In this document: in pieces, positions 26,078 to 33,028 of the stretch
Layout of the letters: each line of letters begins with the position of its first letter
How positions within the stretch are numbered: the first letter of the stretch is position 1
DNA from: Microbacteriaceae bacterium
GTDB taxonomy: Bacteria > Actinomycetota > Actinomycetes > Actinomycetales > Microbacteriaceae
Reading direction: 5' to 3'
Assembly: GCA_025464815.1 (NCBI GenBank)
Contig: JAODMW010000045.1
Location: 1-33,864, forward strand
Length of the DNA: 33,864 nucleotides
Translations under genes and position numbers: made by a program
The notes under the pieces: model-generated
What the model saw: only the letters and a program-made list of their open reading frames with translations
Told to the model about the DNA's origin: nothing
The model's database searches: none

Positions 26078-26715
26078 CCAGCGCTCTCCCGCTGCTCGAT
26101 CGCGTTCTGGTCGATGATGTCACCGCCGTCGCCCGTGACCGAGTCTTCCTCGATCGGGTCGTCGAACGCGACGAGCTCGAGACCGCCGTCGATATGCCGG
26201 AAACTATGCACGGAGCCGTTGGTGATCGGGATGCCGCGGTGTCCGGCCATCGTGGGAGCAACCGCGTTCAAGACGGTGCGGATGACGCCGCCGTGAGTGG
26301 TCACGATGAGGTTGCTGTCGGGGTGGCGTTCGGCAAGATCGATCAGCGCGGGAATCACCCGAGCCGCGACATCCTCCCGCGTCTCCCGCCCAGGCACCGG
26401 AGTGTCACCGGGAAAACGGCGGGCGAGCTCACGTTCCTCGAGACCCTCAGCTTCGCCGTACTGGCGCTCGACGATGTCGTCGAGAGTCTCGATCGCGCCG
26501 ATGCCGAGCGCGCGGCCGATGATCTGTCCGGTCTCGAGGGCACGGGAGAGTGGACTCGAGGCGATACCGTCCCAGGAACGGCGGGCCAGGAGCGCCCCGG
26601 TGCGCTCGGCCTGGGCCCTGCCGGTGTCGTTGAGCGGAATATCCGTACTGCCCTGGATTCTGCGCGCCAGGTTCCAGTCGGTTTCGCCATGGCGTACGAG
26701 GTAGAGCAGGGTCAT
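26074..26715 (-). CDS. Histidine phosphatase family protein
   Basis: A 213-residue phosphoglycerate-mutase-like phosphatase. The signature LVRHGETDWN (6-15) carries the phospho-accepting His9. SSPLSRALET supplies the second Arg and TTHGG (139-143) the second His. Glu near 84-90 (QYGEAEGLEER) is the likely proton donor. Such proteins include cofactor-dependent phosphatases such as CobC and GpmB; the substrate is not clear. The ATG at 26715 is chosen because RHG proteins begin at this point; AAGGA stands about ten bases before it. The gene follows the sirtuin gene by 91 bases and ends tail-to-tail with the glycosyltransferase gene. Confidence 0.88.
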   Translation of the reverse strand: MTLLYLVRHGETDWNLARRIQGSTDIPLNDTGRAQAERTGALLARRSWDGIASSPLSRALETGQIIGRALGIGAIETLDDIVERQYGEAEGLEERELARRFPGDTPVPGRETREDVAARVIPALIDLAERHPDSNLIVTTHGGVIRTVLNAVAPTMAGHRGIPITNGSVHSFRHIDGGLELVAFDDPIEEDSVTGDGGDIIDQNAIEQRESAG

Positions 26716-26806
26716 GGTCTGGGAATCCTTACGGCGGTCGGCAGGCCTGCGCTGACGGCAGGACCGCGCCGTGCGGAGGTGGCGCCCCGCCCCATCGATC
26801 CGCTGG

Positions 26807-27661
26807 TCAGCGAGTGAGCCGGCCAGCCAGTTCCGTGAGGGTTTCCGAGGTACCCGCGTCAATCTTAACGGTCGCTCTCGAATCGCCCTTGGTCGCACCA
26901 CGATTGATGATGACGACCGGCATGCGCCGCTTCGTTGCCTGGTCGAGAAGGCGGATGCCCGAGTTCACGGCGAGGGAGGAGCCGGCGATCAGCAATGCCT
27001 CGGCTCCCTGCACAAGCGCCCGCGCCTCGGCGAACTTCTCGGTCGGCACGAACTCGCCGAAGAACACGACCTCCGGCTTGAGGATGCCGTCGCAGATGGA
27101 GCAGGACGGCGTCACGAACTGTGAGATCTGAGTGAACGCGACGTCGCCGTCCGGACCGAGCTCCACGGCTTCCGGCTCGTCGAGCCACGGGTTCGCGGCG
27201 GTCATGCGCTCGGCGATGTCGGCACGGGCGAAGATCTGGCCGCAGGTGAGACAGCGAACCCTGTCCATCGTGCCGTGGAGATCGACGACCCGCTGTGATC
27301 CGGCGCGCAGGTGGAGGCCGTCGACGTTCTGTGTGATCACGCCGTTGATGGCGCCATTCTTTTCGAGCGAAGCGAGCACGCGATGGCCATCGTTGGGCCG
27401 TGCCCCGTCGAAACGGCGCCAGCCGAGGTGGCTGCCGGCCCAGTATCGCTTGCGGTACTCGGCGTCGTTGAGAAACTGCTGGAAGGTCATCGGGTTGCGT
27501 GGCGGCGCGCCATCGCCACGATAATCCGGGATACCGGAATCGGTGCTCACACCGGCCCCGGTCAGTACAGCGACTTTTCGGCCACGCAGCGCATCCGCTG
27601 CCGCGTCCAGTTCGGTCGATGTGGCCGTCGGCCACTCGCGCAGGGCAGCGGCAGAAGCCAT
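26807..27661 (-). CDS. NAD-dependent protein deacetylase (Sir2 family)
   Basis: Removes acyl groups from lysines with NAD+. The 284-residue protein has GAGVSTDSGIPDYR (35-48), TQNVDGLH (110-117), catalytic His129 in DLHGT, a zinc site of Cys137, Cys140, Cys187 and Cys190, and the end of the NAD pocket in GSSLAVNSG. It is longer than the short CobB-type sirtuins and has extra N-terminal sequence (FLNDAEYRKRYW). The ATG at 27661 is preferred over the GTG two codons upstream because GGAGG then sits at the ideal distance. It diverges from the methyltransferase gene. Confidence 0.92.
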   Translation of the reverse strand: MASAAALREWPTATSTELDAAADALRGRKVAVLTGAGVSTDSGIPDYRGDGAPPRNPMTFQQFLNDAEYRKRYWAGSHLGWRRFDGARPNDGHRVLASLEKNGAINGVITQNVDGLHLRAGSQRVVDLHGTMDRVRCLTCGQIFARADIAERMTAANPWLDEPEAVELGPDGDVAFTQISQFVTPSCSICDGILKPEVVFFGEFVPTEKFAEARALVQGAEALLIAGSSLAVNSGIRLLDQATKRRMPVVIINRGATKGDSRATVKIDAGTSETLTELAGRLTR

Positions 27662-27777
27662 GGCCACCCTCCTCCAACTCTCGGTCGTGCTCTCCCAGAG
27701 TAAACAACCGAGTTTTCGGATATGTTTCCGATTGCTGGCAGTGTCTGGCAGTTCGTCGCCGTCGGCAGGAGAAAGCC
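27662..27777. promoter_or_regulatory. Divergent sirtuin / methyltransferase promoter region
   Basis: A 116-base gap. TATGTT at 27721-27726 is a candidate -10 towards the methyltransferase gene, and the minus-strand TACTCT at 27702-27697 towards the sirtuin gene. Ribosome binding sites GGAGG and AGGAGAAAGCC stand before the respective starts. No operator-like dyad is evident. Confidence 0.35.
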
Positions 27778-28581
27778 ATGCACGTCGTACCTATCGATAC
27801 CCTCGAGTCGCCGGGACTCGCGGACTACTCGCGCCTCACGGATGTCGCGCTTCGCCGCCTGAGCGAGCCGGCGGGCGGGCTCTACATCGCAGAGTCGACG
27901 AAGGTCATATCACGGGCGATCGCGGCGGGACACCGGCCGCGATCGGTACTGCTGCAGGAACAGTGGCTTCCCGAAGTGGAGCGGCTGTTAGCGGGCTTTG
28001 ACGTCCCCGTCTATGTCGGCTCGGCCGAACTGCTCGAACAGCTCACCGGATACAACCTGCACCGCGGCGCCCTCGCGGCGATGCACCGTCCGCCGCTCGC
28101 CTCGGTGGAGGAGGTCATCGCGGGCGCAACACGCATCGTCGTCATCGAGGATGTCGTCGATCACACCAATGTCGGGGCGATCTTCCGTTCGGTGGCAGGC
28201 ATCGGCGCCGACGCCGTGCTCGTCACGCCTCGCTGCGCGGATCCGCTCTACCGACGCAGTGTGCGCGTCAGCATGGGGACGGTTCTGCAGGTGCCCTGGA
28301 CCCGCCTGCCGGAGTGGCCAGAGGGCGCGGACATCCTGAAATCAGCCGGATTCCACATCGCCGCCCTCGCTCTCGCCGACGATGCGATGACCCTCGACCA
28401 GCTCGCGAGCGACCCGCCGGAGAAGCTCGCGATCCTGCTCGGCGCGGAGGGCGACGGACTCAGCCGCGCCGCGCTGCGGGGTGCCGACTCGGTGGTCACG
28501 ATTCCGATGATGCACGGCGTCGACTCCCTCAACGTCGCATCCGCCAGCGCCGTCGCTCTCTGGGCCCTGCGCGCTCCGTGA
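27778..28581 (+). CDS. TrmH/SpoU family RNA 2'-O-methyltransferase
   Basis: A 267-residue SPOUT methyltransferase that methylates ribose in tRNA or rRNA using S-adenosylmethionine. The N-terminal substrate-binding part has FIAES-like LYIAESTKVISRAI. The SPOUT motifs are HTNVGAIFRSVAGIGADAV (motif 1), LLGAEGDGLS (motif 2) and MMHGVDSLNVASA (motif 3), which together form the trefoil knot. The target nucleotide is not evident from sequence. The start ATG 27778 follows AGGAGAAAGCC, an excellent ribosome binding site. Confidence 0.92.
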   Translation: MHVVPIDTLESPGLADYSRLTDVALRRLSEPAGGLYIAESTKVISRAIAAGHRPRSVLLQEQWLPEVERLLAGFDVPVYVGSAELLEQLTGYNLHRGALAAMHRPPLASVEEVIAGATRIVVIEDVVDHTNVGAIFRSVAGIGADAVLVTPRCADPLYRRSVRVSMGTVLQVPWTRLPEWPEGADILKSAGFHIAALALADDAMTLDQLASDPPEKLAILLGAEGDGLSRAALRGADSVVTIPMMHGVDSLNVASASAVALWALRAP

Positions 28582-28621
28582 CCCACCGGGCGGGTATCGC
28601 GGTCCCGCATGGCCGAGTAAC

Positions 28622-28627
28622 TATCAT
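28622..28627 (+). promoter_or_regulatory. Leaderless -10 box for the carboxypeptidase gene
   Basis: TATCAT fits TAnnnT and is followed by exactly six bases and the GTG at 28634, so transcription would begin at the start codon. No ribosome binding site precedes the GTG, consistent with a leaderless mRNA. Confidence 0.45.
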
Positions 28628-28633
28628 GAGCGA

Positions 28634-29866
28634 GTGCCAGTGAACCGTCGTCGCATCCGCCGCACTTCGGCTATCGTCTCCGGTTCGATCCTCGTCATCG
28701 CGCTCGGCACCTATCTGCCGCTCACTCTGCTCGCGCCGCTCAACCCGGCGGAGGCGCAGGTCGCCACCTACACCAGCCCTGATCACGCAGCGGCAGCCGT
28801 CGTCTGGCCCGGGTACGGTGCCAGCGCCATCAGCGCCGCCGGCTTCCCGGAGGCGCTGGCCTCCAACGGCAGCGCGGAGCCGCTTCCCATCGCGAGCATC
28901 AGCAAGCTCGTCACCGTGCTCGTCGCCCTCGAGGTCAAGCCTCTCGCGGTGGGGGAGAATGGACCGACCGTCACCTTCACCGCCGCCAACAGCGCGCTCT
29001 TCGCCAAGTACACCGCGATGAACGGCAAAGCGGAGCCGATGAAGGCCGGATCGAGTCTCAGCGAACTCGACCTTCTTCGTGTCGTGCTCGTGGCATCGGC
29101 CAACAACTACGCGGACGCCCTGGCAAGCTGGGCGTACGGCAGCCAGCCGGCATTCCTGAGTGCGGCCCGATCCTGGCTGAACGCGAACGGCCTGACCCAC
29201 ACGACCATCGTTGAGCCGACCGGAATCAGTCCGAAGAACACGAGCACCGCGAGCGACCTGGTGACGCTCGGCAGGCTCGCCCTCGACAACCCCGTGCTTG
29301 CGACGATCGTTTCGACCAAGTCCGTTTCCCTGCCTTCTGTGGGCGACTTCACCAATACGAATGGGCTCCTCGGGCACGACGGCGTCGACGGAATCAAGTC
29401 GGGAACCCTCGACGAATACGGAACCTCGCTGCTGTTCGCGGCGGACTATCACGTCGGCGGCCAGGACATACGACTTATCGGCGCGGTACTCGGCGCCGCC
29501 GACCACGACACGCTCTACGGCGCCGTTCGGTCGCTTCTCTCAACGGTCAAATCGGGCTTCAGGGAGGTCACGTTGGCGACGAAGGGCCAGGTGTTCGCCT
29601 CGTACTCGACGCCCTGGGAGCACGTCGTGAAAGCCGTCGCCCAGAAGGATGCGACCGCGGTGATCTGGAGCGATACTCCGGTCACCGCGAAGATCCAGCC
29701 GACACATGAGATCGGGCTGGTCGCAAAGGGCGAAAGCGCAGGAAAGGTCACCTTCACCGCGGGGGAGATGACCGTGAGCGTCCCACTCGTCGTGAACCAC
29801 TCGATCACGGATCCGGGGCCCTGGTGGAGGCTCGTCAACCCCGTTCCGCTGCTGCAAAAACCCTAG
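28634..29866 (+). CDS. D-alanyl-D-alanine carboxypeptidase-like protein (peptidase S11)
   Basis: A 410-residue penicillin-binding-protein-like enzyme that probably trims peptidoglycan stem peptides outside the membrane. The N-terminus has basic residues and a hydrophobic stretch (about 12-33), a signal peptide or anchor, ending near NPAEAQ. The active-site triad is SISK (Ser88-Lys91), SAN (155-157) and KSGT (255-258). A beta-rich C-terminal domain ends in PGPWWRLVNP. The first GTG (28634) is used; a second GTG two codons later is possible. No Shine-Dalgarno is seen and the TATCAT box suggests leaderless translation. Confidence 0.88.
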   Translation: MPVNRRRIRRTSAIVSGSILVIALGTYLPLTLLAPLNPAEAQVATYTSPDHAAAAVVWPGYGASAISAAGFPEALASNGSAEPLPIASISKLVTVLVALEVKPLAVGENGPTVTFTAANSALFAKYTAMNGKAEPMKAGSSLSELDLLRVVLVASANNYADALASWAYGSQPAFLSAARSWLNANGLTHTTIVEPTGISPKNTSTASDLVTLGRLALDNPVLATIVSTKSVSLPSVGDFTNTNGLLGHDGVDGIKSGTLDEYGTSLLFAADYHVGGQDIRLIGAVLGAADHDTLYGAVRSLLSTVKSGFREVTLATKGQVFASYSTPWEHVVKAVAQKDATAVIWSDTPVTAKIQPTHEIGLVAKGESAGKVTFTAGEMTVSVPLVVNHSITDPGPWWRLVNPVPLLQKP

Positions 29867-29990
29867 GTGGCGCGTATGCCGGTATGCGCATAAATGCATG
29901 GGATACACAGGATCTGCCCATTAGAGTGAGTTCATCCATCGAGCGTCTGCTCTCTCTACCCCGACTGGGAAGTCACCTAAGCGAGGTATT
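29867..29990 (+). promoter_or_regulatory. Upstream region of the desaturase gene with short palindromes
   Basis: A 124-base gap. TATGCGCATA (29883-29892) is a perfect 10-base palindrome, followed by ATGCAT (29894-29899). TAGAGT at 29922-29927 is a plausible -10, giving a leader of about 57 bases. GAGGTATT precedes the GTG start. No terminator for the upstream gene is visible. Confidence 0.35.
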
Positions 29991-31091
29991 GTGACCGATT
30001 CCCTATCCGGTGCCCCCGTCGTGACCTTCACGAAGACCCGTCCGGGTGGCAACCGCAGCAATCCGACGACCGAGTACTCGGCCCTGCTGCGCACGGTGCG
30101 GGATGCCGGACTGCTGCGACGCCGCACCGGTTTCTACGTCATGATTTTCTCGATCCTCACTGCGGGTCTCGGCGGAGCCATCGCGGGTTTCGTGCTCCTC
30201 GGAGACAGCTGGTACCAACTGCTGATCGCCGGTGTGCTCGGCGTCATCCTCACCCAGTACGCCTTCCTGGCACACGAGGCCTCCCATCGGCAGATCTTCA
30301 CGTCCGGCAAAGCAAACGATCTCGCCGGCCGCACGCTCGCCAACCTCTTCGTCGGCATCAGCTACTCCTGGTGGATGACGAAGCACAGCCGCCACCACGC
30401 CAACCCCAACATCATCGGCAAGGACCCCGATATCGAGCAGGACTTCGTCTCCTTCCAGGAGGCGGATGCCGCCAAGACCCGGGGGCTGTACGCCTGGGCC
30501 ACCCGCCGCCAGGGCTACCTGTTCTTTCCTGCACTGACGCTGGAGGGGCTCAACCTGCACCTGCTCGGTTTCAAGACCGTGTTCGGACGTGGACAGGTCG
30601 ACCGCCGCTGGCTGGAGATCGGCATGCTGGTTCCGCGGATCGCGCTCTATGTCGCCGCGATCTTCCTGTTCCTCCCGGTCGGCATGGCCTTCGCTTTCCT
30701 CGGTGTCCAGCTCGCGGTCTTCGGCGTCTACATGGGTGCGTCTTTCGCCCCGAACCACAAGGGAATGCCGATCCTGCCGCACGACAGCAAGGTCGACTTC
30801 CTTCGCCGCCAGGTGCTCACCTCCCGCAATGTCACCGGCCTCGGCACCACCACTTTCATGGGTGGTCTCAACTACCAGATCGAGCACCACCTCTTTCCGA
30901 ACATGCCGCGTCCGCATCTCGCCAAGGCCCGCGAGATCGCCAAGGAATACTGCGACACCCACAACATCCTCTACACCGAGACGACCCTCACCCAGTCCTA
31001 CGGAATCGTCGTCGACTACCTCAACCGGGTCGGCCTCGCCGCCGGCGGCGATCCCTTCGATTGCCCTGCCGCGGTGCAATTCGGGCGCTAG
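29991..31091 (+). CDS. Membrane fatty acid desaturase
   Basis: Integral membrane di-iron desaturase that inserts a double bond into lipid acyl chains. The 366-residue protein has four or more hydrophobic helices and three histidine boxes: HEASH (95-99), HSRHH (132-136) and QIEHH (296-300). The spacing is normal for acyl-lipid desaturases. The position of desaturation (delta-9 or other) cannot be set. Such genes often rise in the cold to keep membranes fluid. The start is GTG 29991 with GAGGT before it. No partner reductase is nearby. Confidence 0.93.
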   Translation: MTDSLSGAPVVTFTKTRPGGNRSNPTTEYSALLRTVRDAGLLRRRTGFYVMIFSILTAGLGGAIAGFVLLGDSWYQLLIAGVLGVILTQYAFLAHEASHRQIFTSGKANDLAGRTLANLFVGISYSWWMTKHSRHHANPNIIGKDPDIEQDFVSFQEADAAKTRGLYAWATRRQGYLFFPALTLEGLNLHLLGFKTVFGRGQVDRRWLEIGMLVPRIALYVAAIFLFLPVGMAFAFLGVQLAVFGVYMGASFAPNHKGMPILPHDSKVDFLRRQVLTSRNVTGLGTTTFMGGLNYQIEHHLFPNMPRPHLAKAREIAKEYCDTHNILYTETTLTQSYGIVVDYLNRVGLAAGGDPFDCPAAVQFGR

Positions 31092-31116
31092 CCTGCTCCT
31101 GACCCGAGTTCTTCGG

Positions 31117-31122
31117 TAATTT
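31117..31122 (+). promoter_or_regulatory. Leaderless -10 box for the GNAT gene
   Basis: TAATTT (TAnnnT) is followed by six bases and then the ATG at 31129, so the transcript would begin at the A of the start codon. The GCGGG between them is a poor ribosome binding site. Confidence 0.5.
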
Positions 31123-31128
31123 AGCGGG

Positions 31129-31677
31129 ATGATAGCCCCCGACTATTTCCGCGACCAGGTCACTCTCGTCACCCCCTCGCTGCGGCTCGAACCGCTCGGT
31201 CCGCAGCATTTCGACGGCAGCTGGGCTGCGCTGCAGGATCCAGAAGGCCGCCGACTGACCGGGACGCACGAGGAGTACAGCCAGGAGCAGATCCGTGAAT
31301 GGCTCGCGTCACGGGCAGACGCCCACGACCGCGCGGACTGGGCCATCATCCGTACCTCCGACGATGTCTTCGTCGGCGAGGTCGTGCTCAACGACCTCGA
31401 TGTGCACAACCGCACGATGGGTTTTCGCATCGCGCTCGGCAGCGCGGGCGTGTTCGGCAAAGGTTATGGCTCAGAGGCGACACAGGCGGTGGTCGACTAC
31501 GGCCTGCAGGTGGTCGGGCTGCACAGGATCGAGCTCGAAGTCGTCGACTTCAACACTCGTGCCCAGCGGGTCTACGCCAAAGCCGGCTTCCACCAGGAGG
31601 GCGTGCTCCGAGAGGCGTGGTACTGGGACGGCGAATGGTCCGACGTGATCATCATGGCCGCCATCGGCGACAGCTAG
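31129..31677 (+). CDS. GNAT family N-acetyltransferase (RimJ/RimL-like)
   Basis: A 182-residue acetyltransferase. LRLEPLGPQHF begins the fold, GEVVLNDLD and MGFRIALG follow, GVFGKGYGSEA is the acetyl-CoA binding motif near residues 102-112, and LHRIELEVVDFNTRAQRVY with AGFHQEGVLRE gives the C-terminal half. The pattern is that of RimJ/RimL enzymes, which acetylate protein N-termini or small amines. The substrate is unknown. The start ATG 31129 follows a TAATTT box by six bases. The stop TAG overlaps the convergent SGNH gene stop in a shared CTAG. Confidence 0.9.
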   Translation: MIAPDYFRDQVTLVTPSLRLEPLGPQHFDGSWAALQDPEGRRLTGTHEEYSQEQIREWLASRADAHDRADWAIIRTSDDVFVGEVVLNDLDVHNRTMGFRIALGSAGVFGKGYGSEATQAVVDYGLQVVGLHRIELEVVDFNTRAQRVYAKAGFHQEGVLREAWYWDGEWSDVIIMAAIGDS

Positions 31678-32450
31678 GGGAGATACGGGCCGGCGTCCGG
31701 GCGTTTGGGGGCGACACCGTCACCTGACGACTGGTGGCGGATGCGCCGCAGCACCCACGGCACGAGGTACTCGCGCGCCCAGGCCGTGTCTTCGGACCGC
31801 GCCTGCCGCCATGATCGCGGAGGGAGCGGATCGGGATCGTACGGCTCGAGGTCGTTCTCGACGTTGAGCGCGATCAGCACCATCCGAGCGATCGTGTTGT
31901 GTCCGATCGGCGAGAAGTGCAGGCGGTCCGGGGCCCACATCCGCGGATCCTTGAGTTCGCGCAGCGCCCACATGTCGGCGACGACCAGGTCGTGGCGCAG
32001 GGCGATGGCTCTCAGGTTCTCGTTGTAGATCGCCACTTTGCCCCGCATCCGCCCGAGCACCGGGGTCATGCCGATGTCCGGCCCGTTGAAGAGCACCACT
32101 GTCGCGTCGTTGGAGCGCAGACGTGCGATGCCTGCCTCGAGTCGGGCGGCCACATCGTCCGGGTCGGTGTTCGGCCGGATGATGTCGTTGCCGCCAGCGG
32201 AGATGGTCACGAGATCGGGTCGCAGCGTGAGAGCAGGTTCTATCTGCTCGTCGAGGATCTGCCGGAGCAGGCGGCCACGAATGGCGAGGTTCGCGTAGGC
32301 GAAATCGTCCGTCTGCCTGCTCAGGACCTCCGCGACACGGTCGGCCCAGCCACGATTGCCACCCGGGCTCCTGGGCTCCGGGTCGCCGATACCCTCGGTG
32401 AACGAGTCGCCGATCGCCACATAGCGGGACCACGGATGTCGCTGAGTCAT
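31674..32450 (-). CDS. SGNH/GDSL hydrolase family protein
   Basis: A 258-residue esterase or lipase-like hydrolase. The blocks are YVAIGDSFTEG (block I, Ser16), ANLAIRGR (block II Gly), SAGGND (85-89, block III Asn) and DRLHFSPIGH (Asp175, His178, block V). No signal peptide is evident, so it is probably cytosolic. The substrate is unknown. The ATG at 32450 (MTQRHPWSRY) is chosen because the fold begins there; only a weak AGGCTGG precedes it. The stop codon shares CTAG with the convergent GNAT gene. Confidence 0.9.
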   Translation of the reverse strand: MTQRHPWSRYVAIGDSFTEGIGDPEPRSPGGNRGWADRVAEVLSRQTDDFAYANLAIRGRLLRQILDEQIEPALTLRPDLVTISAGGNDIIRPNTDPDDVAARLEAGIARLRSNDATVVLFNGPDIGMTPVLGRMRGKVAIYNENLRAIALRHDLVVADMWALRELKDPRMWAPDRLHFSPIGHNTIARMVLIALNVENDLEPYDPDPLPPRSWRQARSEDTAWAREYLVPWVLRRIRHQSSGDGVAPKRPDAGPYLP

Positions 32451-32607
32451 TGTTCCAGCCTGCCCCAAAGATCGGCCGCGCGCCAACGTGGCTTAAACGC
32501 TCTTTCAGCCCCCGTCAAGGGCGTTGTTGCAGCGCCGGACGCGTGGAACAGTGAAGCACGGCATTCGAAATCCGAATCGCCGCCACGATGATGATGGAGA
32601 TGAGACC
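32451..32607. promoter_or_regulatory. Divergent region between SGNH hydrolase and GlsB-like genes
   Basis: A 157-base gap. ATTCG and CGAAT (within 32560-32580) make a short inverted repeat. GGAGATGAG before the ATG at 32608 is a ribosome binding site. No convincing promoter boxes were found. Confidence 0.3.
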
Positions 32608-32886
32608 ATGGGTTTCTTCGGATGGATCATTCTGGGGTTGCTGGCTGGGGCTATCGCGAAGGCTATCCTCCCGGGAAGGCAGGGCGGCGGTTGGTTCGTC
32701 ACCCTCATTCTCGGAGTTGTGGGAGCCCTGCTCGGCGGCTGGCTCGGTTCGGCTATCTTCGGCATCGGGCTCGAGAACTTCTTCTCGCTCCAAACCTGGA
32801 TACTGGCGATCGTCGGCTCGATTATCGTGCTGCTGATCTACGGGCTGGTCACGCGCGGCTCACGCGGTTCACGCAGACGCGCGTAG
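32608..32886 (+). CDS. GlsB/YeaQ/YmgE family stress-response membrane protein
   Basis: A 92-residue protein of the transglycosylase-associated (GlsB/YeaQ) family. MGFFGWIILGLLAGAIAKAI starts with a membrane helix, then LPGRQGGGW and a second helix with LGVVGALLGGWLGSAIFG, then a third (TWILAIVGSIIVLLIYGL) and a basic tail. Glycine-rich helix packing is typical. The family is linked to stress, but its biochemical role is unknown. GGAGATGAG before the ATG at 32608 supports this start over upstream in-frame codons. A terminator follows. Confidence 0.92.
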   Translation: MGFFGWIILGLLAGAIAKAILPGRQGGGWFVTLILGVVGALLGGWLGSAIFGIGLENFFSLQTWILAIVGSIIVLLIYGLVTRGSRGSRRRA

Positions 32887-32910
32887 TATCGGCCGGTCGC
32901 ACCGACCCTC

Positions 32911-32941
32911 GGCCCCTGCGCCCTCGGGTGTGGGGGCCTTT
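32911..32941 (+). terminator. Rho-independent terminator after the GlsB-like gene
   Basis: GGCCCC (32911-32916) pairs with GGGGCC (32933-32938), with a further CCC/GGG pair inside, followed by TTT. The T-tract is short, but the GC-rich stem just beyond the stop codon is typical of this family of hairpins. Confidence 0.7.
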
Positions 32942-32987
32942 CATGTGACCCACCGGTCGAGGTCAGGCGACCGCGTCCGTCATCCGG

Positions 32988-33020
32988 GTGCGATCGAGCG
33001 TCGCACGCTGCGGGTAATGT
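32988..33020 (+). promoter_or_regulatory. Helicase gene promoter with inverted repeat
   Basis: GTGCGA (32988-32993) and TCGCAC (33001-33006) are perfect inverted arms around a 7-base centre. They sit at the -35 side of a TAATGT -10 box (33015-33020), which is eight bases before the ATG at 33029. The dyad could be an operator. The mRNA would be leaderless or have a leader of one or two bases. Confidence 0.35.
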
Positions 33021-33028
33021 CGTAGGCG

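Noticed and set aside
26865-27779. Long Arg- and His-rich frame opposite or alongside the sirtuin gene
   Set aside because: Composition is that of an out-of-frame reading of GC-rich coding DNA, and the sirtuin frame explains the region.
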